DNA from: an uncultured Planctomycetaceae bacterium | GTDB lineage: Bacteria > Planctomycetota > Planctomycetia > Pirellulales > Pirellulaceae | Length of the DNA: 64,000 nt | Assembly: GCA_937862885.1 (NCBI GenBank) | Contig: CALMEE010000007.1 | Coordinates: 1 to 64,000, forward strand | Reading direction: 5' to 3' | Position numbers and translations under genes: made by a program | Shown: piece after piece, positions 1-8,221 of the stretch | How positions within the stretch are numbered: the first letter of the stretch is position 1 | How the letters are laid out: each line of letters begins with the position of its first letter | Notes under the pieces: model-generated | What the model was told of the DNA's origin: nothing | Databases searched by the model: none | Seen by the model: only the letters and a program-made list of their open reading frames with translations

Positions 1-78
1 CCGCAACGAAAAAATGCTTGAAAAATCGGGATGATTAAGCCGGACAATCTCCAAGCCTGCGGGATTTGTTTTCCACCC

Positions 79-301
79 CCAAAATCCTCCACACCCAGAA
101 CACTCCACCGCCAGAACACTCCATCCCCAGAATCCTCTAACTTCAGAATCCTTTAACTTCAGAATCCTCTAACTTCAGAATCCTCTAACTTCAGAATCCG
201 CCATCCCTGGAGTCCTCTAACTCTAGGATCGCCCATCTCCAGAACCATCTATCGCCGAAATCTTCCACCCAAAAATCCTTCAGGTTCTAACTCCTTCATC
301 G
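79..301. repeat. Degenerate 16-bp tandem repeat array (about 14 units)
   Basis: About fourteen head-to-tail 16-bp units can be laid out from base 79. The four central units (127-190) are nearly identical, with consensus TCAGAATCCTCTAACT; the flanking units drift progressively. A 16-bp period is not a multiple of three, so it cannot encode a repeated peptide in one frame. It fills most of the region upstream of the kinase gene at 437. No open reading frame or RNA gene is recognised within 1-436. Function unknown; replication slippage is the simplest origin. Confidence 0.85.
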
Positions 302-436
302 TCAAAAGTGTAGTGATGCCCAGAAGAACAGCCATACAAAACAGCGGGATTTCCAACTTACAAAAATTTCGACTATCATACGAACGGAATAAACTAACGT
401 TACAAAACTAGATAACCAACGAAACCAAGGTACTTT

Positions 437-3400
437 GTGAGCCAAGGTTGTCCCCATTGCCAATCTCTCGATACCGGTGACGAAACGCTCGTCGAACCGG
501 TAACTTGCCTTCAATGCGGTCGTTCGATTGTGGTTGATCAATCGCTGACACCCGCTGCTTCGAACCTGGTGATTGCAAACTCACAATCGTTCGGCAAGTT
601 TCGTTTGATTGAAACCGTTGGCGAAGGCGCTTTCAGTGTTGTCTGGAAGGGGGAAGACGTCGAGCTTGGACGAACCGTTGCGGTCAAGCTTCTCCATTCG
701 TCACTGCTCGCACGCAAGACGGATGCCGAGCGATTCTATCGGGAAGCCCGGGCGGCAGCCCAACTGCGTCATCCCGGAATCGTCGCGGTACACGAAGTAT
801 CAGAAATCGACGGGATTCCCGCGATCATCTCCGAATTTGTCGAGGGTGTGACCTTGCGGCAAGTCATTTCTGAACGACGCCTGGACTTTCGGGAGTCGGC
901 CAGTCTCGTTGCCCAAGTAGCCGACGCACTCCACTATGCCCACTCGTTAAAAGTCATCCACCGCGATGTCAAGCCGGGCAATATCATGGTTTCCTTGCCA
1001 GCTAACGACAGTTCGAATGATCGACAGGGCACATCTGAGCAACCATCCAGCGACCTCAAGCCAGCGTCTGTTTCGATTTCTTCAGTTTCGACAGCACCCG
1101 CCGCGCGATTGCTCGATTTTGGTTTGGCGTTGCGTTCCGAAGCCGAAGCGACGATGACCACCGACGGGCAAGTGCTGGGGACACCGTCGTATATGAGCCC
1201 AGAACAAGCGACGGGAGACAGTCACCGCGTCGATCGCCGCAGCGATGTTTATTCGCTGGGGGTGGTGCTGTACGAAATGCTGACCGGAGAAGTTCCATTC
1301 AAAGGCCCTTCGATGGTTGTCTTGCGAAAAGTAATCGGTGACGAACCGCCACGCCCGCGCGAATTGCGGCCAGCGATCCCACGCGATCTGGAAACGATCT
1401 GTCTCAAGGCGATGAGCAAGGCGCGAGAGTCGCGTTACAGGACGGCCGGAGAGTTTGCAGATGACTTGCGGCGTTTTCTGGTCGGCGAACCGATTGCGGC
1501 CCGACCGATTGGGACCCTGGGAAAAGTTTGGCGGTTCTGTCGTCGCAATCCTTCCCTCGCGGCGTCGATCCTGGCGATCAGCGGCATCTTGCTGATCAGT
1601 TCAATCGTCTCCACCTGGTTTGCGATCACGGCGATGGAAGCCCGTCGCGAAGTCGAGCACGCTTTGGTTGATTCATACATCTCCAGCGGAATTCAATCTG
1701 CCGATTTGGGGCGGCCTGCGGAATCGTTGGTCTGGTTTGCTGCGGCCCATGATCGAATCAAAGACGATCCGCAGGCCCGACATGAAAACGCCGCTCGCTT
1801 CTGGTCTTACGCCCGAAGTGTTCCCAGACCGCAACATGCGATCGAGGGAATCAATAACGCACGATCGATGACCGTTCACCCCACAGGCCAGTTTGCTATT
1901 GTTCGACGCGCCGATGGGATGTTATCGCTGTTGGATTTCGACCGAGAACAAAAGCAACTGTTTCCGCACGGCGAGTTAGTTTGCATGGCGGCAGATTGGA
2001 ATCCGCAGGGAAATTTGCTGGCCGTTGGCAGTGAAGCTGGCTGTGCAATCTTTGATTTTCCCTCTGGCAAAATGCGAATTCAGATACCCGAATTGACGAA
2101 GGTCACCGCGCTCAAGTTTGATCCGTCTGGTCGATTTCTGGCGATCGCGGATCACGTACTCAAGATTTGGGATTGCCAAGAGCAGCGATTCTCGCGACCC
2201 CCGTTTGAACTCCGTTCCAATGGTGTTGAACTGCATTTTAGCCAGAACGGAAAATTCCTAGCGGCCGTTTGTGACTATGACTATTGTCGCGTTTGGTCAC
2301 TAGACAGCGATGACAATATCGAGTTGGTTTATTCTCCAGTCGTGGTTCCCGGGCACGAGTTCGCACTGTTTCATTCGACACAAAAGCAACCTCAATTCGT
2401 AGGCAACGATCGATATCTGATCGTCTGTCCCGATGAATACCGGTTGGTATTGATGGACACAACTACCTGGTTGCCCGCCCGAACGATCACGTTCCCATTC
2501 GAACGATCGCAAATCATTGAGTGGTTCTGCGTTGATCCGGATCGAAGTCTCATTGCGGCGTGTTGGTTCAACGAGGTTCGAATGTTTGATGTTGAATCCG
2601 GGGCACTCGTTGGCACACCCATGATCCATGCCAATCGAGCAACTTCCGGAAGTTTTTCGGCTGACGGAAAGACGTTGCTGACATCGTGTGGCGACCGGAT
2701 TTGCAGGTTCTGGTCGGTTCCCTCCGGCTTGTCGGCTGCACTCCCTCTATTTCATCAGGACGCGGTCTGTTTGGCGAAGTTCCGACCGGACGATTGCTCA
2801 TTCGTGACCATTCAAGAGGATGGACTGCTACGCGTCTGGAGCGATCAACCGTTGTTCCGTGAATTGCCAAAGGGTGGAACAGACAGCATGGTTGTGATGA
2901 GCCCCGATGGAAAGTACTGCATCGGTGCGGGTGTAAACATATTGCGTGCGTTGCGCGAACCTCAGTTGCACCACTTGGAGAGCTTCGAGTCGATTAATTC
3001 AGTTGGATTGAATATCGAGCAAGCGCAGTTGCTCAATGCCGCTTTTTCGCCCGATAGTCGCCAACTCGCACTGTTAACCACCGATCCACCAAGTCCAGGG
3101 GAACAACTTCCCGACCGAGCTTCGGATGAGATTGATGGGGGATGGATTCGGTTGTTTGATGTCGACAATGACCAGCAACCAGGCGTCTCTCTGGCCACGC
3201 CAACCGAGCCAATCGGCGCGGCGTTTTCCAGCAATGGACAATGGCTGGTTGTCGTCTGCGCAGGCGGCCAGGTATTGATTATCGATACCGCACAATGGGA
3301 GGTGAAACACCAACTGTTTAGTGAGACGGGTTTCAACGGCAGTTTTGGTTTACGGGATTTCGTCCGTTTCTTTCCAGACAACCCCAGATTCATCACTTGG

Positions 3401-4099
3401 GGGATCGGCAACAAGGCGAGAGTCTGGGACGCGAGGTCGGGAAAACTGGAATACGAAATTGACGCCCAAGACAAGTGGTTTTCCGACATCCAGTTTTCTC
3501 ACTGTGGCAAGCTGTTCGCAGCTGCTTCATTCAACAAGACCGCAACCGTTTTCGATGCATTCACGGGTGTGCCTGCCGGCCCCCACTTGGTTCATCCGGA
3601 TTGGGTTCCAACGTTGCGGTTCAGCCCAGACGACGAGTATTTATTAACGGCTTGCCGCGATGGCAAAGGTAGACTGTTCGATTGGCGAACTGGAGATTTG
3701 GCTTGCTCGACATTGAATCATGACGACGAGGTGTTTGATGTTTGTTTTGCCGACGCAGGAAAGTTGATTCTAACCGCCTGCCGCGACGGCTCAGCCCGCG
3801 TGTGGAGTGCAACGAATGGCAGGCCGATTAGCCCGCCGCTTCGAACTGCAGGCTATTGCTATCGTGTCAAGGCAACTCCCGACAACAACTTAATCGTTTT
3901 GGCCAGCCAGTCGGATAAACTGCAAGTCTATTCACTGCCTCGTTTGGTCGAGCCGGAAAAAGCTTCCGAGGCCAAACAAGTTTCCGACGACAGCTTCATG
4001 TCCATTGCTGAAATAATTTCTGGATCAAGGCTTGACGAAAACGGTGGCATTGAAAACCTGACATCCAACGAGTGGCTCGAACATTGGAGAAACAAATAA
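437..4099 (+). CDS. Membrane-anchored Ser/Thr protein kinase with zinc ribbon and WD40 repeats
   Basis: A 1220-residue protein starting at GTG. It opens with a small zinc ribbon (CxxC at 5-8 and 24-27). A Hanks-type kinase domain follows from about residue 54: glycine loop VGEGAFSVVW (61-70), Lys84, catalytic loop HRDVKP (175-180) and DFG (227-229). About 40 Ser/Pro-rich residues are inserted between the catalytic loop and DFG, where most kinases have only about a dozen residues. A single membrane segment lies near residues 375-400. The rest is a WD40-type beta-propeller region, seen as many blades with SPDG- and RVWD-like signatures, presumably exported or used as a docking surface. Such kinase-WD40 proteins are common in planctomycetes. 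Substrate unknown. No strong Shine-Dalgarno; the weak AAGG at 427-430 is compatible with the GTG. Confidence 0.9.
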   Translation: MSQGCPHCQSLDTGDETLVEPVTCLQCGRSIVVDQSLTPAASNLVIANSQSFGKFRLIETVGEGAFSVVWKGEDVELGRTVAVKLLHSSLLARKTDAERFYREARAAAQLRHPGIVAVHEVSEIDGIPAIISEFVEGVTLRQVISERRLDFRESASLVAQVADALHYAHSLKVIHRDVKPGNIMVSLPANDSSNDRQGTSEQPSSDLKPASVSISSVSTAPAARLLDFGLALRSEAEATMTTDGQVLGTPSYMSPEQATGDSHRVDRRSDVYSLGVVLYEMLTGEVPFKGPSMVVLRKVIGDEPPRPRELRPAIPRDLETICLKAMSKARESRYRTAGEFADDLRRFLVGEPIAARPIGTLGKVWRFCRRNPSLAASILAISGILLISSIVSTWFAITAMEARREVEHALVDSYISSGIQSADLGRPAESLVWFAAAHDRIKDDPQARHENAARFWSYARSVPRPQHAIEGINNARSMTVHPTGQFAIVRRADGMLSLLDFDREQKQLFPHGELVCMAADWNPQGNLLAVGSEAGCAIFDFPSGKMRIQIPELTKVTALKFDPSGRFLAIADHVLKIWDCQEQRFSRPPFELRSNGVELHFSQNGKFLAAVCDYDYCRVWSLDSDDNIELVYSPVVVPGHEFALFHSTQKQPQFVGNDRYLIVCPDEYRLVLMDTTTWLPARTITFPFERSQIIEWFCVDPDRSLIAACWFNEVRMFDVESGALVGTPMIHANRATSGSFSADGKTLLTSCGDRICRFWSVPSGLSAALPLFHQDAVCLAKFRPDDCSFVTIQEDGLLRVWSDQPLFRELPKGGTDSMVVMSPDGKYCIGAGVNILRALREPQLHHLESFESINSVGLNIEQAQLLNAAFSPDSRQLALLTTDPPSPGEQLPDRASDEIDGGWIRLFDVDNDQQPGVSLATPTEPIGAAFSSNGQWLVVVCAGGQVLIIDTAQWEVKHQLFSETGFNGSFGLRDFVRFFPDNPRFITWGIGNKARVWDARSGKLEYEIDAQDKWFSDIQFSHCGKLFAAASFNKTATVFDAFTGVPAGPHLVHPDWVPTLRFSPDDEYLLTACRDGKGRLFDWRTGDLACSTLNHDDEVFDVCFADAGKLILTACRDGSARVWSATNGRPISPPLRTAGYCYRVKATPDNNLIVLASQSDKLQVYSLPRLVEPEKASEAKQVSDDSFMSIAEIISGSRLDENGGIENLTSNEWLEHWRNK

Positions 4100-4135
4100 T
4101 CGCTACGAGTCTGCGACAAATCTTGAGAGGAATCA

Positions 4136-4153
4136 AAGGGGACATTCTACTTT
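4136..4153 (+). repeat. Left terminal inverted repeat of the RAYT element
   Basis: AAGGGGACATTCTACTTT, an exact reverse complement of 4845-4862. It starts 33 bp before the preferred transposase start codon. Confidence 0.85.
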
Positions 4154-4185
4154 ACCTGCGGATTTCGTTCATTTGGAGTGCTGCA

Positions 4186-4845
4186 ATGCCACGCACATCA
4201 AGAGCATCACGAGTTGGGTTTGTTTACCATGTTCTGAACCGGGGAAATGGCCTCTGCGATGTCTTTCATCAGGATGATGACTTCGCCGCGTTTGTGAACC
4301 TGGTGCGGGAGGCTAACGAAAAGGTATCGATGCGGTTGACTGGATTTTGTCTGATGACAAACCATTTTCACCTGCTGTTGTGGCCACATGGAGATGGAGA
4401 TCTGAGCCAATGGATGCAATGGCCCATGACGTCTCACGTTCGCCGTTATCATCGGCACTACAAGGGGAGCGGCCATGTCTGGCAGGGGCGGTTCAAAGCG
4501 TTTCCCGTCCAATCCGATGAACACTATCTGACGGTGCTGCGTTATGTGGAGCGGAATCCGCTGCGGGCGAACATGGTCGAGCGAAGTCAGGACTGGGAGC
4601 GGTCCAGCCTGAAACCGACGGTTCAAAGCGGCCCGGACGGGTTGCTGTGCGACGGACCGATCCTGAAGCCTGCTCAGGCGACTCGCCATGTCAACGGAGT
4701 GTAAACAGAAGCCGAACTTGGGATCCTGAGACAGATTCTTGCTCGCGGCACTCCATTCGGAGATACATATTGGCAGACAAAAACTGCTGGAAAACTCGGT
4801 CTCCAATCCTCGCTGCGACCTCCAGGTAGGCTAAAGAAACAATAA
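4186..4845 (+). pseudogene. REP-associated tyrosine transposase, interrupted by an in-frame TAA
   Basis: The reading frame from ATG 4186 encodes a Y1_Tnp/RAYT transposase: an N-terminal YHVLNRG strand, the metal-binding HUH motif in MTNHFHLLL, and the catalytic tyrosine helix LRYVERNPLRANMV. The open frame stops after 172 codons at TAA 4702-4704. The same frame continues without a break to TAA 4843-4845 and encodes the family's usual C-terminus (TEAELGILR, RGTPFGDTYWQ, KLGLQSSLRPPGR). So the gene is a 219-codon transposase with a single nonsense codon, most simply CAA to TAA. It is either a pseudogene or makes a truncated protein that keeps HUH and Tyr. Upstream Met codons in frame exist (from 4072), but 4186 fits the family start MPR. 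Confidence 0.85.
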
Positions 4846-4862
4846 AAGTAGAATGTCCCCTT
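4845..4862 (-). repeat. Right terminal inverted repeat of the RAYT element
   Basis: AAAGTAGAATGTCCCCTT, an exact reverse complement of 4136-4153. Its first base is the last base of the stop codon of the full-length transposase frame. Confidence 0.85.
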
Positions 4863-4865
4863 AAC

Positions 4866-6386
4866 TCACCTTCGATAGGCGCGGGCCAGACGACGAAAGG
4901 CGATATCTGCCTGTCGTGCCAAAATTTTTGCCTGCTCTAAATCCTGGTCTTCCACGGCATGCCGAAGGTGTTCCAGTCGGTCGCGGAGAATCTGTGCCTT
5001 GAATCGATGATAGGTACTCAACTGCCCGGTGCGGATAAAAGTTCCGACCTCCAACGATCGCGACCAAGCCGCCTGTGCCTCAATGCCTCGTAACGCCGTT
5101 TCCCAACGTCCGAATTTAGCTTCATTGACGTCCAGATTTACAGTTTGCATTTGTTCCAGGGTCTCCACGGTCGGTGGATAATAGATATAACAACCTGCCA
5201 CGCTAAAGACCAATAAGCCCACGATTGAGACCGAGGCAATCACCCAGTCGGGAAGTACGATATCCTTTTTCCGTCCTTCGGATTTGGCCAATAACCACTT
5301 GTCCAATCGCTCTGATCGCTGCAGGATTTTAAAAAACAGACCAACGCAGAACATTCCCCCTAAAAGCATGGTTCCGCCAATTTCGTTCTGCTGCCAATGT
5401 TGCACCATCTGATTGAGGGCCATCGTGCGATAATTGCCGCTGCCTGGAAATGGATTGGTATAGACATCAAATGCATGCGTATGACCCGCTACCTCCACAC
5501 CCTTGGGAAACAACGGCTCGCTGATCAAAAAGGCAATACTCAATGAGCAAATTGCCAACAATAACAAAAAAACCAACATTCTACGGCCACCCATCAATCG
5601 CCAGAAACAAAGTAAGATTCCTAGATTAATACCGGCACCAAAGATCAGCAAACTAAAGGCGGCACCAATCGAATTGCCGTGTTGAAACATCGATCCGATC
5701 TGGCTCATCGCCAATAAAGGAGTCGAATAAATGGGCAGACCCAACGCCGCCACGGTTATTGGAGCCGCCAGATTTTCTCGCTCCAGCATGGTCGACATCG
5801 CTCCATGTGGCAAAAACACGCTCACAATCACCGAACCGGCAATGCCGACCAGAATGTATAGCGTAGCCGAAGTGAAAATCATTTCCGTGGCCGTGCGAAA
5901 CAAGGCAACCATCCGTTTCCACCCAACCTCGACTGCGGGTTCGTCGATTGTCACGTTGGGTTCCCCATCGGCAAACCACCAATCCCAGAGCAAGCCCACA
6001 AGACTCACAATCACCAAGCTGCACAATGCAAACGTTAAAATGGCAAATGGATCTGACAGGGTCAATCCGTACAGCACCGAAAGCGGATTGAACAACGGAA
6101 CCGTTAAGGCAAAAGCGATCAGCGTTCCACCGCGTACGCCAGCACGGTGTAGTTCTCTCACGACAGGAATCGCACCCAGCGAACACACGGGTAGCAACAT
6201 GCCCCATATCCAACCCAACACCAGCCCTTTCCAGCCTCGGCCTCCGAACAAGTTGCGAATGCGAACCGGTCCGACAATCACTCGAAAGATCGCGGCGATG
6301 AAGAAGCCGAAGACGATCCACAGCGTCGAAAAAACGAACACTTGAAATAGACGTAGCAAGGCTCCCCAAAACAAGCTTTCAATCAT
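4866..6386 (-). CDS. Predicted permease, DUF318/ArsP-like family, with C-terminal helical tail
   Basis: A polytopic inner-membrane protein of about 506 residues from ATG 6386, which has GGAG seven bases upstream; an in-frame ATG at 6434 would add 16 residues. The N-terminal half has the predicted-permease layout (YraQ/ArsP family): several hydrophobic helices, the conserved LPVCSLGAIPVVRELHRAGV segment, and a second half repeating the fold (YSTPLLAMSQIGSMFQHG). A further membrane helix near residue 405 is followed by about 90 hydrophilic, helical residues that the family does not need. Some family members export organoarsenicals; others have no known substrate. The neighbouring His-Asp lipoprotein, 126 bp upstream of the chosen start (78 bp from the longer one) on the same strand, makes a metal-related substrate a reasonable guess only. 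Confidence 0.8.
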   Translation of the reverse strand: MIESLFWGALLRLFQVFVFSTLWIVFGFFIAAIFRVIVGPVRIRNLFGGRGWKGLVLGWIWGMLLPVCSLGAIPVVRELHRAGVRGGTLIAFALTVPLFNPLSVLYGLTLSDPFAILTFALCSLVIVSLVGLLWDWWFADGEPNVTIDEPAVEVGWKRMVALFRTATEMIFTSATLYILVGIAGSVIVSVFLPHGAMSTMLERENLAAPITVAALGLPIYSTPLLAMSQIGSMFQHGNSIGAAFSLLIFGAGINLGILLCFWRLMGGRRMLVFLLLLAICSLSIAFLISEPLFPKGVEVAGHTHAFDVYTNPFPGSGNYRTMALNQMVQHWQQNEIGGTMLLGGMFCVGLFFKILQRSERLDKWLLAKSEGRKKDIVLPDWVIASVSIVGLLVFSVAGCYIYYPPTVETLEQMQTVNLDVNEAKFGRWETALRGIEAQAAWSRSLEVGTFIRTGQLSTYHRFKAQILRDRLEHLRHAVEDQDLEQAKILARQADIAFRRLARAYRR

Positions 6387-6512
6387 AACGGTCTCCGCAG
6401 CAACTACATTGGCATCCAAGTTTAAATACATCAATCTTTATCAGCTCGATGTCCATGCATTAATCTCCGATTCGCCCGGTACGCATTTACGAGTCAGGTC
6501 TTTCGGTGTCAT

Positions 6513-7181
6513 TCAGTTCACAACTTTCTCGTTCCATTCATCAAACACAGAGAACATACTTTTCAGCGAATTCAGTTGATCGTTCAATTGTGCGGAAATT
6601 TGCCGATAGGAATCGCGCAGGTCAAGCTCGTCGTTCGACTTGGCATTTTTCTGGATTTCCGCCGCCAATTGAGTCAACGTCTGACAATGACGGTGCACTT
6701 CATCCCATTCTGTTTTCGGCAGATCGCTATTGGCGGCGATGATGGGCAACCACCGCACGATGTCAAAAAACTCCTGAAAAATTCCGATTTCGACAAACTG
6801 GGGGTGGACTTCGTCGGAGTGCTGATGGTTTTTATCGTGATCGTGATCGTGATCGTGATCGTGATCGTGATCGTGATCGTGATCGTGATGAGCAATTTCG
6901 AACCTTCGCGGTTCAGACAGGCCTTCATCGGAGGTTAATGACATGTGAATCTCAATCAATCGCACTACGGCGGCTTTGAAGTCCGGGGGGCGATGAGGAT
7001 AAACCAGATGCTGATGGTCTCCGCTCGAACAACCGGCAGCGAATACAAGCATGCTGATTAACCAAAATAGCGATTGCCTGCTGGGCCGAAACTTGTGATT
7101 TCGACTTCGATTTCCAACGGGGTTTACAACCTTGCGATGTAGCTGATTCTCAAGGTCAAAAAACGACTTGGTTTGGTTCAT
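6513..7181 (-). CDS. Putative lipoprotein with poly(His-Asp) tract
   Basis: A 222-residue protein. After an unusually long basic N-terminus comes a hydrophobic stretch ending in a lipobox-like LVFAAGC, suggesting lipidation at the Cys. The centre holds nine consecutive His-Asp dipeptides followed by further His residues (KNHQHSDEVH), a likely binding site for zinc, nickel or copper. The C-terminal half is helical and soluble. The gene precedes the permease in the same direction, so the two probably form an operon in which the lipoprotein captures or buffers metal for, or from, the permease; this is inference. Family not recognised. The true start could lie downstream of 7181, since signal peptides rarely begin 35 residues in. 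Confidence 0.7.
   Translation of the reverse strand: MNQTKSFFDLENQLHRKVVNPVGNRSRNHKFRPSRQSLFWLISMLVFAAGCSSGDHQHLVYPHRPPDFKAAVVRLIEIHMSLTSDEGLSEPRRFEIAHHDHDHDHDHDHDHDHDHDKNHQHSDEVHPQFVEIGIFQEFFDIVRWLPIIAANSDLPKTEWDEVHRHCQTLTQLAAEIQKNAKSNDELDLRDSYRQISAQLNDQLNSLKSMFSVFDEWNEKVVN
6834..6889. repeat. Hexanucleotide microsatellite (about 9 units)
   Basis: About nine copies of ATCGTG in a row; on the minus strand these encode the His-Asp repeat of the lipoprotein. Copy-number change would keep the frame and only lengthen or shorten the metal-binding tract. Confidence 0.9.
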
Positions 7182-7264
7182 GACTTGAATTGATAATATA
7201 ATGGGTTACAGGATGCGAAGCGGCGCGAGCTGAACTCGGTCAAAAGTATTTTCATTTCTGGAAT

Positions 7265-8221
7265 CTAAACGGGCACGGGAACCGAATTCAGAATCTCCTG
7301 AATGATTGGATCGGCGGAATCGAAGTTTCCAGATAATCGAACACGCAGGACCGGTTTAGCGACCTGCTGAATATCGTCGGGCGTGACAAAATCCCTCTCT
7401 TGAAGCATGGCGAACGCTTGCGATAATCGCTGCAACATAATCAGGCCACGAGGTGACAGGCCGTTGCGAATCTCTTTATGACCACGAATGGCAGTGGCGA
7501 TTGCTACCAGGTATCGTTGGACCTTTTCTGCGACTTCAACTCTTGCCACTTCGTCTTGCCAGCGTCGCAGTTCATTTGGTGTGATGACTTGTTCGGGTCG
7601 TTTGGGATTGGCGGAATCACGAACTGCCTCGTCTTTGAGCAAGGCAATCTCGTCGTCAGCACTCGGATATCCAATGGTCAATTTCATGGCAAAGCGATCC
7701 AATTGGGCTTCTGGTAGCTCGAAGGTGCCTGAGTGATCAATGGGATTCTGGGTGGCGATTACGAAAAAGGTTTCCAGCAGGGGAAAGGTTTTGCCGTCCA
7801 CGGACACTTGTCGTTCACCCATCGCTTCAAACAGAGCGCTTTGGGTGCGCGGCGTGGCCCGGTTGATTTCGTCTGCCAACAAGACATCTGAAAAAACTGG
7901 ACCAGGTCGGAATTCAAACTCCTGGGTCTTGCGATTAAACAAGTTGAAACCGGTGACATCGCTGGGGAGCAAGTCGGGCGTTCCTTGAATGCGTCCGAAT
8001 TTGCCGCCTACAGCTGCCGCCACCGCTTTGCCCAAGGTTGTCTTTCCCAGCCCCGGCAGGTCATCAAACAGAATGTGTCCCCCTGCTAACAGGCCTGCCA
8101 TGACATACTCAATTACCTCCGCTTTGCCCATGAGCGCACGATTTAGAACCGTGCGGAGTTGCGCGATTCCATGGTTAATCTGGGTGCGGGACGTGCCCGT
8201 CAAAATTGCGGTTTCAGACAT
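7265..8221 (-). CDS. MoxR family AAA+ ATPase
   Basis: A 318-residue MoxR-type ATPase. It shows Walker A DLPGLGKTT, Walker B VLLADEIN, the sensor segment FFVIATQNP, and the arginine-finger region PEAQLDRFAMKL, followed by the small helical lid. MoxR proteins act as chaperones that activate or assemble partner proteins, often von Willebrand A or DUF58 proteins encoded next to them. Here it is the last gene of a three-gene set, and its ATG overlaps the end of the transglutaminase-like gene by 8 bp, so translation is probably coupled. The usual gene order in this family is MoxR first; here it comes last. Confidence 0.93.
   Translation of the reverse strand: MSETAILTGTSRTQINHGIAQLRTVLNRALMGKAEVIEYVMAGLLAGGHILFDDLPGLGKTTLGKAVAAAVGGKFGRIQGTPDLLPSDVTGFNLFNRKTQEFEFRPGPVFSDVLLADEINRATPRTQSALFEAMGERQVSVDGKTFPLLETFFVIATQNPIDHSGTFELPEAQLDRFAMKLTIGYPSADDEIALLKDEAVRDSANPKRPEQVITPNELRRWQDEVARVEVAEKVQRYLVAIATAIRGHKEIRNGLSPRGLIMLQRLSQAFAMLQERDFVTPDDIQQVAKPVLRVRLSGNFDSADPIIQEILNSVPVPV

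Larger units (their letters stand above)
4136..4862 (+). mobile_element. RAYT-type (IS200-like) element with 18-bp terminal inverted repeats
   Basis: A 727-bp unit bounded by perfect inverted repeats, AAGGGGACATTCTACTTT at 4136-4153 and its reverse complement at 4845-4862. It holds one Y1-type (REP-associated tyrosine) transposase reading frame. It sits exactly between two genes: 36 bp after the kinase stop and 3 bp before the permease stop codon (opposite strand). No other cargo is seen. Elements of this type move by single-strand HUH transposition without target duplication in the IS200 family; the long perfect inverted repeats are more like a MITE or REP arrangement. Confidence 0.75.
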
